Assembly (NCBI GenBank): GCA_902780505.1
Contig: CACZFN010000017.1
Coordinates: 62,001 to 126,000 of the forward strand
DNA from: an uncultured Ruminococcus sp.
GTDB lineage: Bacteria > Bacillota > Clostridia > Oscillospirales > Ruminococcaceae
DNA: 64,000 nucleotides
Reading direction: 5' to 3'
Below, one piece after another: positions 16,528-25,494 of this stretch. Each line of letters begins with the position of its first letter. Positions within the stretch are counted from its first letter, which is position 1. The position numbers and the translations under genes are program-made. The notes beneath the pieces are model-generated. The model did no database searches and was not told the DNA's origin. It saw only the letters and a program-made list of their open reading frames with translations.

Positions 16528-18105
16528 ATGATGAAGAAGATCGTTTCGGGCATAATTGCCCTGTCACTTGTTTTTGGTTCGGCGGCTGTACTTCCGCAGG
16601 GCAGTCTGTTTGAACAGGCAAGTGTTTCTGCAAGCTCTGCCACAAGCGGCAACTATTACGGCTTTGACTACACAAGCTATGAAGACGGCACAACTCTGCT
16701 GACAAAATACTATGAAGACAGCGATACAACAATTACCATACCATCTTCCGTAAACGGCAGCAGCAAGATAGCGCTGAGCACCGCACTTACAAGGTACCTT
16801 AATGAAGAAACGCCTGCTGTAGCACTTAAAATAGGCCCTGAATCATCGGCGTTTACATCATATGCTGATGTTTATACTGCATATGAAGGTGCTGTATATA
16901 CATCACTTCGCGGCCAGGAAAACCCGAAATACAGACTCAATATTATCCCGAACGGCATGAAGCTGCTGAAAATAAGGGAAAATATGGAAAGCCTGCTCAA
17001 TTTCTATGACGTACCTGTTGTGGCTTCTCACCAGAATATAGCGGGTATAGAAATGCCGTCAAAGATCGATACGCTCGGTCCATATTCCCTTTTTAATCTT
17101 TCAGGTCTTATCCGTGTTGAGTTCCCTAAAAAATGTGATATAACACTTGAAGAACTTGAAGAAAGTATGCTCGGTTACTATCGTAAGGAAGGTGGGTTTG
17201 CCAAGAACACAAGCTTTGTCATCTCCTGCTATAAGGGCAGTGCTGCTGAAAAGTATGCAAAGAATAACGGCTTCAGATGCTGGATAGTTGATGCAGATAA
17301 CAACGGCAGCAGCAACGGTCTTATCGACATAAACGATATGGATATCACCCTGAACAAGAAAACATACACCTGCACCGGCAAGGAGATAAAGCCTTCCGTT
17401 ACCATTAAAAACGGCAGGGACAAGCTTACAGAGGGCGTTGATTATAAAATAACCGTAAAAGGCACAAAGTATGTTGGTACAGGCAGCGTTACCATCACCG
17501 GCATGGGCAGCTATACAGGCACATATAACGAATATATAAAAATAATCCCCGCAAATGTCACAGGCTTTAATTCTTCTGCTTTTTCAAAGAGTGCTATTAA
17601 GCTTCGCTGGAACAAGGTAACAGGTGCTGACGGCTACATCATCTACAAGCTTGACGAAGCTAAGCACGCATGGGTACGTGCAGCAGTTCTTGACGGCGGT
17701 AATACAACACAGCATTTCTTCTGGGCACTTAATTCAGGTACTACATACAGGTATGCTATAAAGGCGTTCGGCATTGCAGGCTCAAACAAAGTGGTCGCAA
17801 GTGCAAAATACCCGCAGACAATAGTTTCCACAAAGCCGGAAAAGGTAAGCTTCAAAGTGACAGCAGGCAGCAAGAAAGCTACTGTAAAATGGTCAAAGGT
17901 TGCAAACGCTACAGGCTATAAGGTTTACTACAAGACAAGCAAGAACGGCAAGTGGAAAGGCCTTTCCACCACAAAGGGCACAAGCTTCACCAAGACAGGA
18001 CTTAAAAGCGGTCAGACATACTACTTCTTAGTAAAATCCTACCGCACAGTAAACGGCGTTACATACTTAGGCGAATATGATGTAAAGAGCGTTAAGGTAA
18101 AATAA
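16528..18105 (+). CDS. Secreted protein with LRR-like, Ig-like and two FnIII domains
   Basis: 525 aa. The signal peptide runs from MMKKIVSGIIALSLVFGSAAV to an Ala-Ser rich cleavage zone near residue 32. Residues ~40-245 have BspA-like leucine-rich repeat remnants (TITIPSSV and a YKGSAAEKYAKNNGF terminus). Residues ~265-345 form a beta-rich Ig-like module ending in GMGSYTGTYNEYIKI. Two fibronectin type III repeats follow (~350-430 and 435-525; KLRWNKVTGADGY and VKWSKVANATGY). AAGGAGG precedes the ATG by 7 nt. There is no catalytic domain or sortase motif, so adhesion or protein binding outside the cell is the likely role. A strong terminator follows. Confidence 0.8.
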   Translation: MMKKIVSGIIALSLVFGSAAVLPQGSLFEQASVSASSATSGNYYGFDYTSYEDGTTLLTKYYEDSDTTITIPSSVNGSSKIALSTALTRYLNEETPAVALKIGPESSAFTSYADVYTAYEGAVYTSLRGQENPKYRLNIIPNGMKLLKIRENMESLLNFYDVPVVASHQNIAGIEMPSKIDTLGPYSLFNLSGLIRVEFPKKCDITLEELEESMLGYYRKEGGFAKNTSFVISCYKGSAAEKYAKNNGFRCWIVDADNNGSSNGLIDINDMDITLNKKTYTCTGKEIKPSVTIKNGRDKLTEGVDYKITVKGTKYVGTGSVTITGMGSYTGTYNEYIKIIPANVTGFNSSAFSKSAIKLRWNKVTGADGYIIYKLDEAKHAWVRAAVLDGGNTTQHFFWALNSGTTYRYAIKAFGIAGSNKVVASAKYPQTIVSTKPEKVSFKVTAGSKKATVKWSKVANATGYKVYYKTSKNGKWKGLSTTKGTSFTKTGLKSGQTYYFLVKSYRTVNGVTYLGEYDVKSVKVK

Positions 18106-18120
18106 TAAAAGCCTTATCAA

Positions 18121-18162
18121 AAACAGCACTTCTGCTTTATCACGGCAGAAGTGCTGTTTTAT
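18121..18162 (+). terminator. Rho-independent terminator
   Basis: A 15-bp perfect stem, AAACAGCACTTCTGC with its complement, is followed by TTTT just after the FnIII protein gene. Confidence 0.88.
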
Positions 18163-18191
18163 TGCACCCATTCACCCCCTGAGCAGGGTAT
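18163..18191 (+). promoter_or_regulatory. TGCACCC-N16-GGGTAT motif, copy 4
   Basis: TGCACCC (18163-18169), 16 nt, GGGTAT (18186-18191), then TGTTTATAGGAA. It is 48 nt before the start of the YdcF-type gene. It is the only plus-strand copy, and the spacer is one base longer than in the other three. Confidence 0.55.
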
Positions 18192-18238
18192 TGTTTATAG
18201 GAAAATAATGCAAAGGATCAAAAGGAGTGTTCACATTA

Positions 18239-19681
18239 ATGCAGTACAGACCGAGCCGCATCATGGCGATAAGGAATATAGGCATACTGTCATTTGCCAT
18301 AACGGTATGCTTTATAATGGCAATAATTGTAATAGTCCTCATCACCCGCGGCACACTTGACATATATATAGGCGACGAATATAATCAATCACGGTTTATG
18401 CCGCAAAATGATGCTGTCACCGTCGCGCCTGCACCGCACGACGGGCAATTTCTGCGCATAACCGCTAACAGGCGCGGCAAGGTTATTATAGAATGCACAG
18501 ATAATGAAAACATATTTGAATACGTCCGTGTACTGCCCGGCGGGGTGGTATATGATGTCATTCACGGCAGCTTTTCAGGCTATAAGCAGATAATGGCTGC
18601 ATTAACAGTCTATATCGTTATAATGACAGCCTTATTCACGGCTTCTTTTATTCTTCGGTGCAGGTACGAGCTTTTTTCTTATACAACGCTTTATTTCGGG
18701 GGAACATCTATCTTTCTTTTGGGTGTATCATACAGCTTTATAACAGAATCAATAAGGCTGCTTACCGACAGCAAGATTTATTTTATGTTCAGCTTCTATT
18801 CCGCTATAAAATCTGCGGGGGAGGATTTTATGCTTTTAAGCCTGCCTTTTATGCTGATATTTGCCATATTACTTACAATAAGCAACATTACCCTTATAAA
18901 ACACGAAGGCAGGCAGCTTGTAAACCTGCTTGGTCTGGCACTAAGTCTGATGATATTAGGCGGGTATGGTTTCTTAATCTTCCTGTCGGAGTTGTTCGCG
19001 ATGGGCAGTGAATTCCAGATGCGAATTTACGGCACAATTACAAGTGTATACACCACCGCATTTGTTTACACCGAAGCTATGCTGATAAGTTCCATGCTGT
19101 GCGGGCTTATCGCTGCTAAAAAAACGCCCGCTTACAACAAAACACACATTATCATTCTCGGTTGTTCAGTCGGGAGTGACGGCAAGCCGCTTCCGCTGCT
19201 GCGTGCAAGGATAGACAGTGCTCTTGCATTTGCACAGAAGCAGAAACAGCATAATGGGGCTGACGTTAAATTTATCACCTCCGGCGGGCAAGGCAGTGAC
19301 GAAGTCATATCCGAAGCCGAATGTATGAAAAACTATCTTTGCAGCTGCGGTGTTGCGGCGGAAAATATCCTTTGTGAGGACAGATCAACAAGTACCATAG
19401 AGAATATGCGCTTTTCCAAAAGGATCATTAAGGCCGGCTATGACGAACCGAAAATAGCATTTTCCACATCTAATTATCACGTTCTGCGAAGCGGGATGAT
19501 AGCAATGTCCGAAGGGATCAATGCCGAAGGGATCGGGTGCAAAACAAAGTGGTACTTCTGGCCTAATGCTTTTATTCGCGAATTTGCGGGGCTGCTCGTT
19601 GCCAAGCGCAAGCAGCATATTCTCTGGGTGCTGTTATTGATAGCTGTATTCGCTCTTATCAATATGCTCTTGCCTATGTAA
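18239..19681 (+). CDS. Membrane YdcF/DUF218-family protein (long form)
   Basis: 480 aa. One N-terminal membrane helix, an extracytoplasmic stretch of ~70 residues, then about five more membrane helices (to ~residue 305) lead into a C-terminal DUF218 domain with HIIILGCSVGSDG, LRARIDSAL, FITSGGQGSDEVISEAE and STSTIENMRFS. DUF218 members (SanA, ElyC, YdcF) act in envelope or peptidoglycan-precursor processes, but their chemistry is not settled. ATG 18239 is chosen because AAAGGAG lies 12 nt upstream; the GTG at 18227 overlaps that site. A shorter paralogue is at 23935-24717. A terminator shared with the convergent STAS gene follows. Confidence 0.82.
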   Translation: MQYRPSRIMAIRNIGILSFAITVCFIMAIIVIVLITRGTLDIYIGDEYNQSRFMPQNDAVTVAPAPHDGQFLRITANRRGKVIIECTDNENIFEYVRVLPGGVVYDVIHGSFSGYKQIMAALTVYIVIMTALFTASFILRCRYELFSYTTLYFGGTSIFLLGVSYSFITESIRLLTDSKIYFMFSFYSAIKSAGEDFMLLSLPFMLIFAILLTISNITLIKHEGRQLVNLLGLALSLMILGGYGFLIFLSELFAMGSEFQMRIYGTITSVYTTAFVYTEAMLISSMLCGLIAAKKTPAYNKTHIIILGCSVGSDGKPLPLLRARIDSALAFAQKQKQHNGADVKFITSGGQGSDEVISEAECMKNYLCSCGVAAENILCEDRSTSTIENMRFSKRIIKAGYDEPKIAFSTSNYHVLRSGMIAMSEGINAEGIGCKTKWYFWPNAFIREFAGLLVAKRKQHILWVLLLIAVFALINMLLPM

Positions 19682-19683
19682 CA

Positions 19684-19718
19684 AAAAAAGACTGTTCAGA
19701 TCAGAACAGTCTTTTTTC
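19684..19718. terminator. Bidirectional terminator
   Basis: AAAAAAGACTGTTC pairs with GAACAGTCTTTTTT around a 6-nt loop. It serves the convergent YdcF (+) and STAS (-) genes. Confidence 0.9.
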
Positions 19719-19722
19719 TGTA

Positions 19723-20022
19723 TCACTCGATATCAAGCAGTGTGGAGAACCCTGTTATCTCGAATATTTCAAGAACATCCTCGCTGCTGCCTTTAATCAC
19801 CATACTGCCGCCCTTTTTCTTCATAAGCTTCTGGGCTGTGAGCAGTACACGAAGCCCTGCCGAAGAAATATACTCAAGCTTACTAAAATCAAATGTAAGT
19901 GCCTGCACGCTGTCAAGGCCGCCCTTTACCTCCTTTTCAAGTTCAGGTGCCGTAACCGTGTCAAGTCTGCCTTCTACTTCAATTGTAAGTGCAGTTTCAT
20001 TGAGAGTTTTATTGATCGTCAT
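19723..20022 (-). CDS. STAS-domain anti-sigma factor antagonist (second copy)
   Basis: 99 aa, a single STAS domain with the intact phospho-acceptor loop YISSAGLRVLL. It is closely similar to the product at 15368-15664: both have a GR(I/L)DT(I/V)TAP(K/E)LEKE segment and end in an IFEITGF strand. AAGGAG lies upstream of ATG 20022. It is last in a three-gene unit of anti-sigma kinase, SpoIIE phosphatase and antagonist, the complete set for a partner switch. The sigma factor it would free is not encoded beside it. Confidence 0.92.
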   Translation of the reverse strand: MTINKTLNETALTIEVEGRLDTVTAPELEKEVKGGLDSVQALTFDFSKLEYISSAGLRVLLTAQKLMKKKGGSMVIKGSSEDVLEIFEITGFSTLLDIE

Positions 20023-20058
20023 AAATAAGTCACTCCTTAAATTAATATTTATACACCA

Positions 20059-22215
20059 CTATTTAAGTGTAATAGCCAACATTGTAAGGTCATCAAACGC
20101 TTCAGCCTCACCTACAAAGGTATCGACATCACTCTTGATATTTGTAAGCAGTCCCTTAGCATCAGCATCAAGGTTTCTGTTCATAGCTTCAAGAAGCCTG
20201 TCTGTTCCGTATAATTCCTCCTGTGCATCAGTTGCTTCGGGGACACCGTCGGTATACAGGAACAGCGTTCCGCCGCGTTCGAGCTGCATCTGGTATTCCT
20301 TATATTTTGAACCCTCAAGGCAGCCCACCACAAGGCCGTGTTTATCCTTGAACAGTTCAAATTCACCGTCTGCCTTTTTTATAACGGGGTATTCATGCCC
20401 TGCGTTTGCTGCGGTTATCATTCCGGTAGATATTTCAAGAACGCCGAGCCACACGCTTACAAACATATCCTCAACGTTATTCTGGCAGACCACACTGTTT
20501 GTAAGTTCAAGCGTTTTAGCCGGTGAATTTCCCTGCATTGCAAAATTGTTTATAAGTATCTTTGACATCATCATAAACAGTGCCGCAGGGACGCCCTTTC
20601 CTGAAACGTCTGCCATTACAAGCCCTAAGTGGTCATCATCTATAAGGAAGAAATCATAGAAGTCGCCGCCGACTTCCTTTGCGGGTGTCATTGAAGCGTA
20701 TATATCAAGTTCCTTCCTTTCAGGGAAGGGCGGGAAGATATTCGGGAGCATATCTGCCTGTATCTTCCTTGCAAGTTCAAGTTCTGTACCGATACGTTCC
20801 TTTTCACGGGTTATCTCCGTGATGTTTGCGATATACTGTCTGGTTTTTGCCGAAAGCTCTGCAAGGCTCTGCGCGAGCACCTCGACTTCATCACCCGTTC
20901 GGTAATCATCCTCCATTTCAAATGCCTGGTCCGTACCGCTTATGGTAAGCATTCGCTTAGTCATCTTCTCAACGGGGCGTACTATCTTGTTTGCCACCGC
21001 AAGTGCGCCAAGTATACCTACAATAACGACCATAGCTATCATACCGATAGTTACATATTTTGAATATTCCATACCGTCCTTATATCTGGCTGTAGATTTT
21101 TCATTGATACTGTCATATTCATCAAGCATCTGTTTTGTCGGGGCATCTATAGCTGTCTTTTCCACGACCGATATCAAAGCCCACCCGACAGATTTCATGG
21201 TGGAACCTGTCATATAGTATTCTTTGCCGTCTATATTAACGATCTTTACATCCGTCTGTCCTTCAAGCGCCTGTGTTACAAGCTCTGCAAGCACTGTATT
21301 ATCAGAATTGCGAAGGTCTTCCGCTGTTCCTGCTTCCTCGACCGTGAAAACACCGTTATTATCGGGGACAAAAACCACCTGTCCTTTATCATTCACGATA
21401 CACAAAAAACCGCTTCCGCTTTCGGAATTCTTGATAGATTCCTCAAGATCGTCAAGCACGAAATCTATGCCGACAACGCCTATTAAAGTATCATCGACAA
21501 CCACGGGTGCCGAACAGGTTATACAGATATCCCCGGTGAACGCATCATGTTCCATGCCCGTGAAATATATATCGCCCGTATCTATCTGCAGCACCGACAT
21601 ACCATGGCCTTTCACGCACCGGGAAGGGTATAACATCACCGTTTTCATCGAGTTTATTAAGTTCGTGACCGTCAACGCCTATATGTGTGCCGTCTGAAAG
21701 CCCTATAAAGCAGCCGCCCACGACATCACTGTGTGCACACATCGCCGTAAGTGCCTCTGTCATATGTGCAGCTACAGGAAGAAGCTCAGACTGTGTATAA
21801 TCCACGCCCTCCTCACAGAGCACGTGTGCTCTTAAAGTTCCTTCATACGCAGCATCAGGCAGGTAATACGGCGCAGGTGAAAGAGAATCACGCTTTTCAA
21901 AAATGCTTTGCGCCATTGTTCTGAGCATCTTTATATTGTCAACGACTTCCGCAACTTTTCATTTGCCGAATCAGCTGAAAGTGCGTTGGTTTCGGTCAGT
22001 GAGCTGTCGAGTACCTGTTTCATGGTATCGCCGGATACCTTTTCGATAGCGTCCTGCTGTTCTGTCCTGGTCTCTCCCACCACCTTGCTAAGGTGTGCGA
22101 AATTATAAGCAGTAACACCAATAAACAGCGCTATCTGCACAAACAGCAGTATAAGCACAAGGTTAATTATCTTATGCTGAAGCCCTCCGATAGTAATGCC
22201 TAACAGCTTTTTCAT
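20059..22215 (-). pseudogene. dCache-HAMP-SpoIIE (PP2C) phosphatase, broken by two frameshifts
   Basis: Three consecutive reading frames together give one ~718-aa protein: N-terminal membrane helix (22215 onward), extracytoplasmic dCache sensor, second membrane helix, HAMP, then a SpoIIE phosphatase domain with EVGGDFYDFF, MADVSGKGVPAALF and YTDGVPEATD. The first break lies in 21931-21960, where reading resumes as DNIKMLRTMAQS. The second is near 21576-21592, where VRERPWYVGAAD should run into TGDIYFTGMEHD. Each is explained by a single-base change. It should dephosphorylate the STAS antagonist next door. It may be an inactive gene, or there may be sequencing errors; both flanking genes are intact. 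Confidence 0.85.
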
Positions 22216-22219
22216 CTGC

Positions 22220-22624
22220 TCACCTCAGCTTCTTTTCAAGGGTAAGTATGTTTTTTCCGTCCTGATAGCTGTAACGCATATCATCCATGCTCTTTTTTAC
22301 CATAAATATCCCAAGCCCGCCGATAGTTCTGTCATCAAGGGAAGCATTGATATCCGGATCAGCCTTTGCAAGCGGATCATACGGCACACCGCTGTCCTCA
22401 AAAGTGATAAGTGCCGTATCGCCTACGATATCAACAGTTATCAGTGCATCACCCACATTCGGTGCATAGGCATAGTGTGCGATATTTACATATATCTCCT
22501 CAACTGCAAGTTCTATCTGCATCATAGCCTTCATAGGACAGTCTGCCGCTTCAAGCTGTTCATCAATAAAGGCTGTTACCTTATCAAGATTTTCAACCTC
22601 TGCCTTAATCTCCAGATTTACCAT
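22220..22624 (-). CDS. Anti-sigma factor serine kinase (RsbW/SpoIIAB-like HATPase)
   Basis: 134 aa from ATG 22624, with GGAGG 6 nt upstream. A longer in-frame start at 22732 runs into a repeat element and is rejected. The N box (QIELAVEEIYVNIAHYAY), G1 (FEDSGVPYDP) and G2 (TIGGLGIFMVKK) are all present, so ATP binding and Ser kinase activity are expected. In partner switching it holds a sigma factor or other target and phosphorylates the STAS antagonist. It lies 4 bp upstream of the SpoIIE gene and is first in the three-gene unit. Confidence 0.92.
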   Translation of the reverse strand: MVNLEIKAEVENLDKVTAFIDEQLEAADCPMKAMMQIELAVEEIYVNIAHYAYAPNVGDALITVDIVGDTALITFEDSGVPYDPLAKADPDINASLDDRTIGGLGIFMVKKSMDDMRYSYQDGKNILTLEKKLR

Positions 22625-22664
22625 AAATGACCTCCGTTCGCTAACGGGCTGACACCCAAAAGCC

Positions 22665-22843
22665 TTAAAGCAACACCGCTGTGCCGCCGGCTCACGCCAT
22701 TGCACACTATCCGCCCTTAGATTTTCTGACATATCACCCGGATTTACCTTGAAATTCTTTAATATCCCTTCGTAAATTCAGGCGATCTGACGAAAGATCC
22801 TACTGCGTATCTGACATACAACGGTTGTGCGGTATCGCCTTAA
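22665..22843. repeat. Dispersed inverted-repeat element, copy C (about 179 bp)
   Basis: The left end TTAAAGCAACACCGC and the right end, reverse complement TTAAGGCGATACCGCAC, match the terminal repeats of copy A. It occupies most of the 22625-23080 intergenic region; the remainder is AT-rich with a likely -10 (TATAAT) near 22981. Confidence 0.55.
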
Positions 22844-23080
22844 TCATTATGTGCTTATTTTATAATTATACTGCTTTAAAACAGAAGTGTCAAGATTTTT
22901 AATACATTTATCCGCACAAACGTGAAACCGGTCTCTGTTTACTGATCTTGCAATTATTTGACAAACAGCTTATTATGTTGTATAATATTGAAAAAATATC
23001 AGAAAACCGGTGACGAACATGGAAAACGAAAAAAAAGCAAATTAAGATCATAAACAGACAAGCTTTACGGCGGGACAGAT

Positions 23081-23911
23081 ATGACACTGCCGAAAGTTTT
23101 GATACTTGCAGTATGCTCTGCGGTGATAACTGCGGTGTTCTTGACCGTCCCCATATTCAAGGGTACATCATTTGAGCGCATGGGCACATATCTTGAAGCG
23201 TGGATCTTCTTAGCGGTAATAATAATGCCAAACTGCAAAAGCGCACTTGATTCTGCTATCAAGACATTTTTGTTCTTTCTTGTAAGTCAGCCGCTTATAT
23301 ACCTGTTTCAAGTTCCCTTTTCGGATATGGGGTGGAAGCTTTTTGGCTACTACAGGACATGGTTTATATGGACACTGCTTACCTTTCCCATGGCATTTGC
23401 GGGCTGGTATATAAAGAAAAGGAACTGGCTGAGTACGGTAATAATAACTCCTGCGGCAGCATTTCTGGCGGTCATAGGTGCGTGTTCTTTATACGAAACC
23501 GTTACCGAACCTCCCCGGCTGCTTGTCACTGGGGTATTGTGTACAGCACATTCAGTCATCTATATATATACATTTGCAGGCAGCAGGGCTCAGAAGCTAA
23601 CGGCTTCGGCTGTATGCATCGCTGCGGCAATTTGCGGCGTGATACTGTTGCAGAATGTGGATATTTCGGGTGACTCCATCCTTCCCGAAGGTTATTCCTA
23701 CTCCGAAAACGCCGAAATAACTGTTGATGATACTGATCTTGCACAGATCACTTTTAAAGATGCTGAAAACGGAATACTTCATGTAGAAGCCAAAAAGCAT
23801 GGTGAAACGACCTTTACGATCAAAGACGGCGGCAAAGAGCAGCGCTTTGCCATTAAAATAAAGAAAGAAGACGGGCATACACAATTGGAGATAGAACCAT
23901 TACAGACCTGA
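23081..23911 (+). CDS. Membrane protein with C-terminal Ig-like domain
   Basis: 276 aa. About six hydrophobic segments (residues ~5-190) are followed by an ~80-residue beta-rich extracytoplasmic domain (ITVDDTDLAQITF to FAIKIKK) of bacterial Ig-like type. This matches the layout of the product at 14209-15072. The start is uncertain. ATG 23081 has only a weak upstream GGCGGG, while a well-placed ATG at 23020 opens just eight codons before a stop, so a frameshifted N-terminus is possible. It lies 23 bp before the YdcF gene, the likely operon partner. Function unknown. Confidence 0.6.
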   Translation: MTLPKVLILAVCSAVITAVFLTVPIFKGTSFERMGTYLEAWIFLAVIIMPNCKSALDSAIKTFLFFLVSQPLIYLFQVPFSDMGWKLFGYYRTWFIWTLLTFPMAFAGWYIKKRNWLSTVIITPAAAFLAVIGACSLYETVTEPPRLLVTGVLCTAHSVIYIYTFAGSRAQKLTASAVCIAAAICGVILLQNVDISGDSILPEGYSYSENAEITVDDTDLAQITFKDAENGILHVEAKKHGETTFTIKDGGKEQRFAIKIKKEDGHTQLEIEPLQT

Positions 23912-23934
23912 GAACATTATTAAAGGAGATAAAA

Positions 23935-24717
23935 ATGCAAAAGGAGATCAGCCGCAGGAAAATGATGATACAGTTTGTTTTGCTTGTACTTGAAGTTCTG
24001 CTGATGTGGAGTTTTTTAAGAGCCTTGCCTGTGGTATGTGCAGGCAATATTGCAGGCATAGGCGCCAGTATTGTTTTAATGGCTATAACGATATTTTTTG
24101 ACAAATTCAGAGCGCTTATATCACACCTCTGCAAAAGCAGCGGCGGAAAGGCATTTGTGATAACGATCAGCGTGCTGACAGTGCTGGGGATTATATACTG
24201 TGCTGTTGTATCGGTGCTTATGGCAAGGGCGATAAGCCGCGGCGAAGACACAAAACCGCAGGCTGTCATCGTGCTCGGCTGCCAGATACGCGGTGACAGG
24301 CCGTCACGAATGTTAAGGCACAGGCTTGACAAGGCCGCTGAGATACTGAAAGACAACCCGGAAGCCATATGCATAGTTTCGGGAGGTCAGGGCAGTGACG
24401 AGCAGTTCACCGAAGCCGAGATCATGGAAAAATACCTGACAGAAAACGGCATTGATAAATCACGTATAACGCAGGAGGGTAGTTCTGCCACAACCAAAGA
24501 GAATATGGAAAACTCAAAAGCGATACTTGATGATATGGGAATGACCGGCAATATATGCTTTGTGTCGGACGGTTATCATCTTTTCAGGGCAGGGCTTATC
24601 GCTTCCGACTGCGGCCTTGATGCCTACGGCACTGCCGCCCCGACAGAAAGCAGATTTGTAACCACATACTGGGTAAGGGAATGGTTAAGTGTCGGGTATT
24701 ACCTTTTAAGACGATAA
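23935..24717 (+). CDS. YdcF/SanA-type DUF218 membrane protein
   Basis: 260 aa. Three N-terminal hydrophobic segments (residues ~10-105) precede a DUF218 domain with AVIVLGCQIRGDRPSRMLRHRLD, IVSGGQGSDEQFTEAEIM, SSATTKENMENS and FVSDGYHLFRAG. The conserved Gly-Cys, acidic and Ser/Thr positions of the family are present. The family is tied to envelope integrity and polyprenyl- or peptidoglycan-linked processes, with the mechanism open. AAGGAG precedes the ATG. It is 23 bp after the Ig-like membrane protein and ends at a bidirectional terminator. Confidence 0.85.
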   Translation: MQKEISRRKMMIQFVLLVLEVLLMWSFLRALPVVCAGNIAGIGASIVLMAITIFFDKFRALISHLCKSSGGKAFVITISVLTVLGIIYCAVVSVLMARAISRGEDTKPQAVIVLGCQIRGDRPSRMLRHRLDKAAEILKDNPEAICIVSGGQGSDEQFTEAEIMEKYLTENGIDKSRITQEGSSATTKENMENSKAILDDMGMTGNICFVSDGYHLFRAGLIASDCGLDAYGTAAPTESRFVTTYWVREWLSVGYYLLRR

Positions 24718-24726
24718 AAACAAAAC

Positions 24727-24768
24727 ACCCGTGAACTGTTCAATTACAGTCCACGGGTATTTTTTTTA
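24727..24768. terminator. Bidirectional terminator
   Basis: ACCCGTGAACTG pairs with CAGTCCACGGGT (one mismatch) and is followed by a T run on the plus strand. It lies between convergent genes. Confidence 0.85.
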
Positions 24769-25494
24769 CTATGCTTCAAGCCTTACGGTTATAAGCGACA
24801 GATTATCGTTCTCGCCGTTTATGCGTCCCATTATACGCAGAAGTAATAGCTCTGCCCACTGCCTTGCATCTTCGGCTTTGAAAAGGTCTATAAGTATCTC
24901 ATCGTCCCTCAGATATTCCCACGCCCCGTCAGAACACAGCAGGAAAGCATCACCCGCTGTGTACTGGTACGGCATTTCCCTTACGTCGGGTTCAAATCTG
25001 TCAGTGCCGCCAAGTGATCTTAAAAGCCTTGACTGGTCTTCATCAGTCGCAAGCATATCCCTTGTTATCTCGCCTGCCTTATACTTTTTATAAGCCACCG
25101 AATGATCCTCTGTACAAGCCGTAAGCTCGTTATTGTGGAAGCAGTACACCCTTGAATCGCCTGAGTTTGCAATTGCTATCCTGCCGTTTTCAAGGGCAAG
25201 CATTGCAAGCGTGCTTTTCATCATGGTGTTTTTCTGCTTCTGAAGTTCAAGTATGCTGTCATTTGCATTCTTAACAGCGGCGGTTATCATGGCTTTCGGA
25301 TCATCACCTATACCCTGCCAGCCGCCTATTATCGTGCTGACAGCGCACTGTGATGCAAGCTCGCCGAAGCTGTGTCCCCCAAGACCGTCAGCAACTATGA
25401 ACACGCCTTTGCCGTCTTCAAAGTTCCAGCCTGCCGAGTCTTCATTATAGCTTCTGCCGCCTTTGTTGGAATACTCAAAAACATCAAGCTTCAT
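24769..25494 (-). CDS. PP2C-family Ser/Thr phosphatase (Stp-like)
   Basis: 241 aa, a single PP2C domain. The metal-binding and catalytic motifs are complete: GRSYNEDS, VADGLGGHSFGE, SGDSRVY, CTEDHSV, LCSDGAWEYL and DNLSLI. It should reverse phosphorylation made by the Ser/Thr kinase encoded at the head of the same five-gene unit. Its ATG abuts the TAA of the upstream protease-FHA gene (TAAATG), which implies translational coupling. A second PP2C in the operon (26824-27627) suggests two targets or locations. No membrane segment, so it is cytoplasmic. Confidence 0.93.
   Translation of the reverse strand: MKLDVFEYSNKGGRSYNEDSAGWNFEDGKGVFIVADGLGGHSFGELASQCAVSTIIGGWQGIGDDPKAMITAAVKNANDSILELQKQKNTMMKSTLAMLALENGRIAIANSGDSRVYCFHNNELTACTEDHSVAYKKYKAGEITRDMLATDEDQSRLLRSLGGTDRFEPDVREMPYQYTAGDAFLLCSDGAWEYLRDDEILIDLFKAEDARQWAELLLLRIMGRINGENDNLSLITVRLEA

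Noticed and set aside
21545..21928. Separate genes for the three frames of the SpoIIE-type protein
   Set aside because: Domain continuity (dCache split in mid-strand) shows they are one broken gene; the internal Met codons lack ribosome binding sites.
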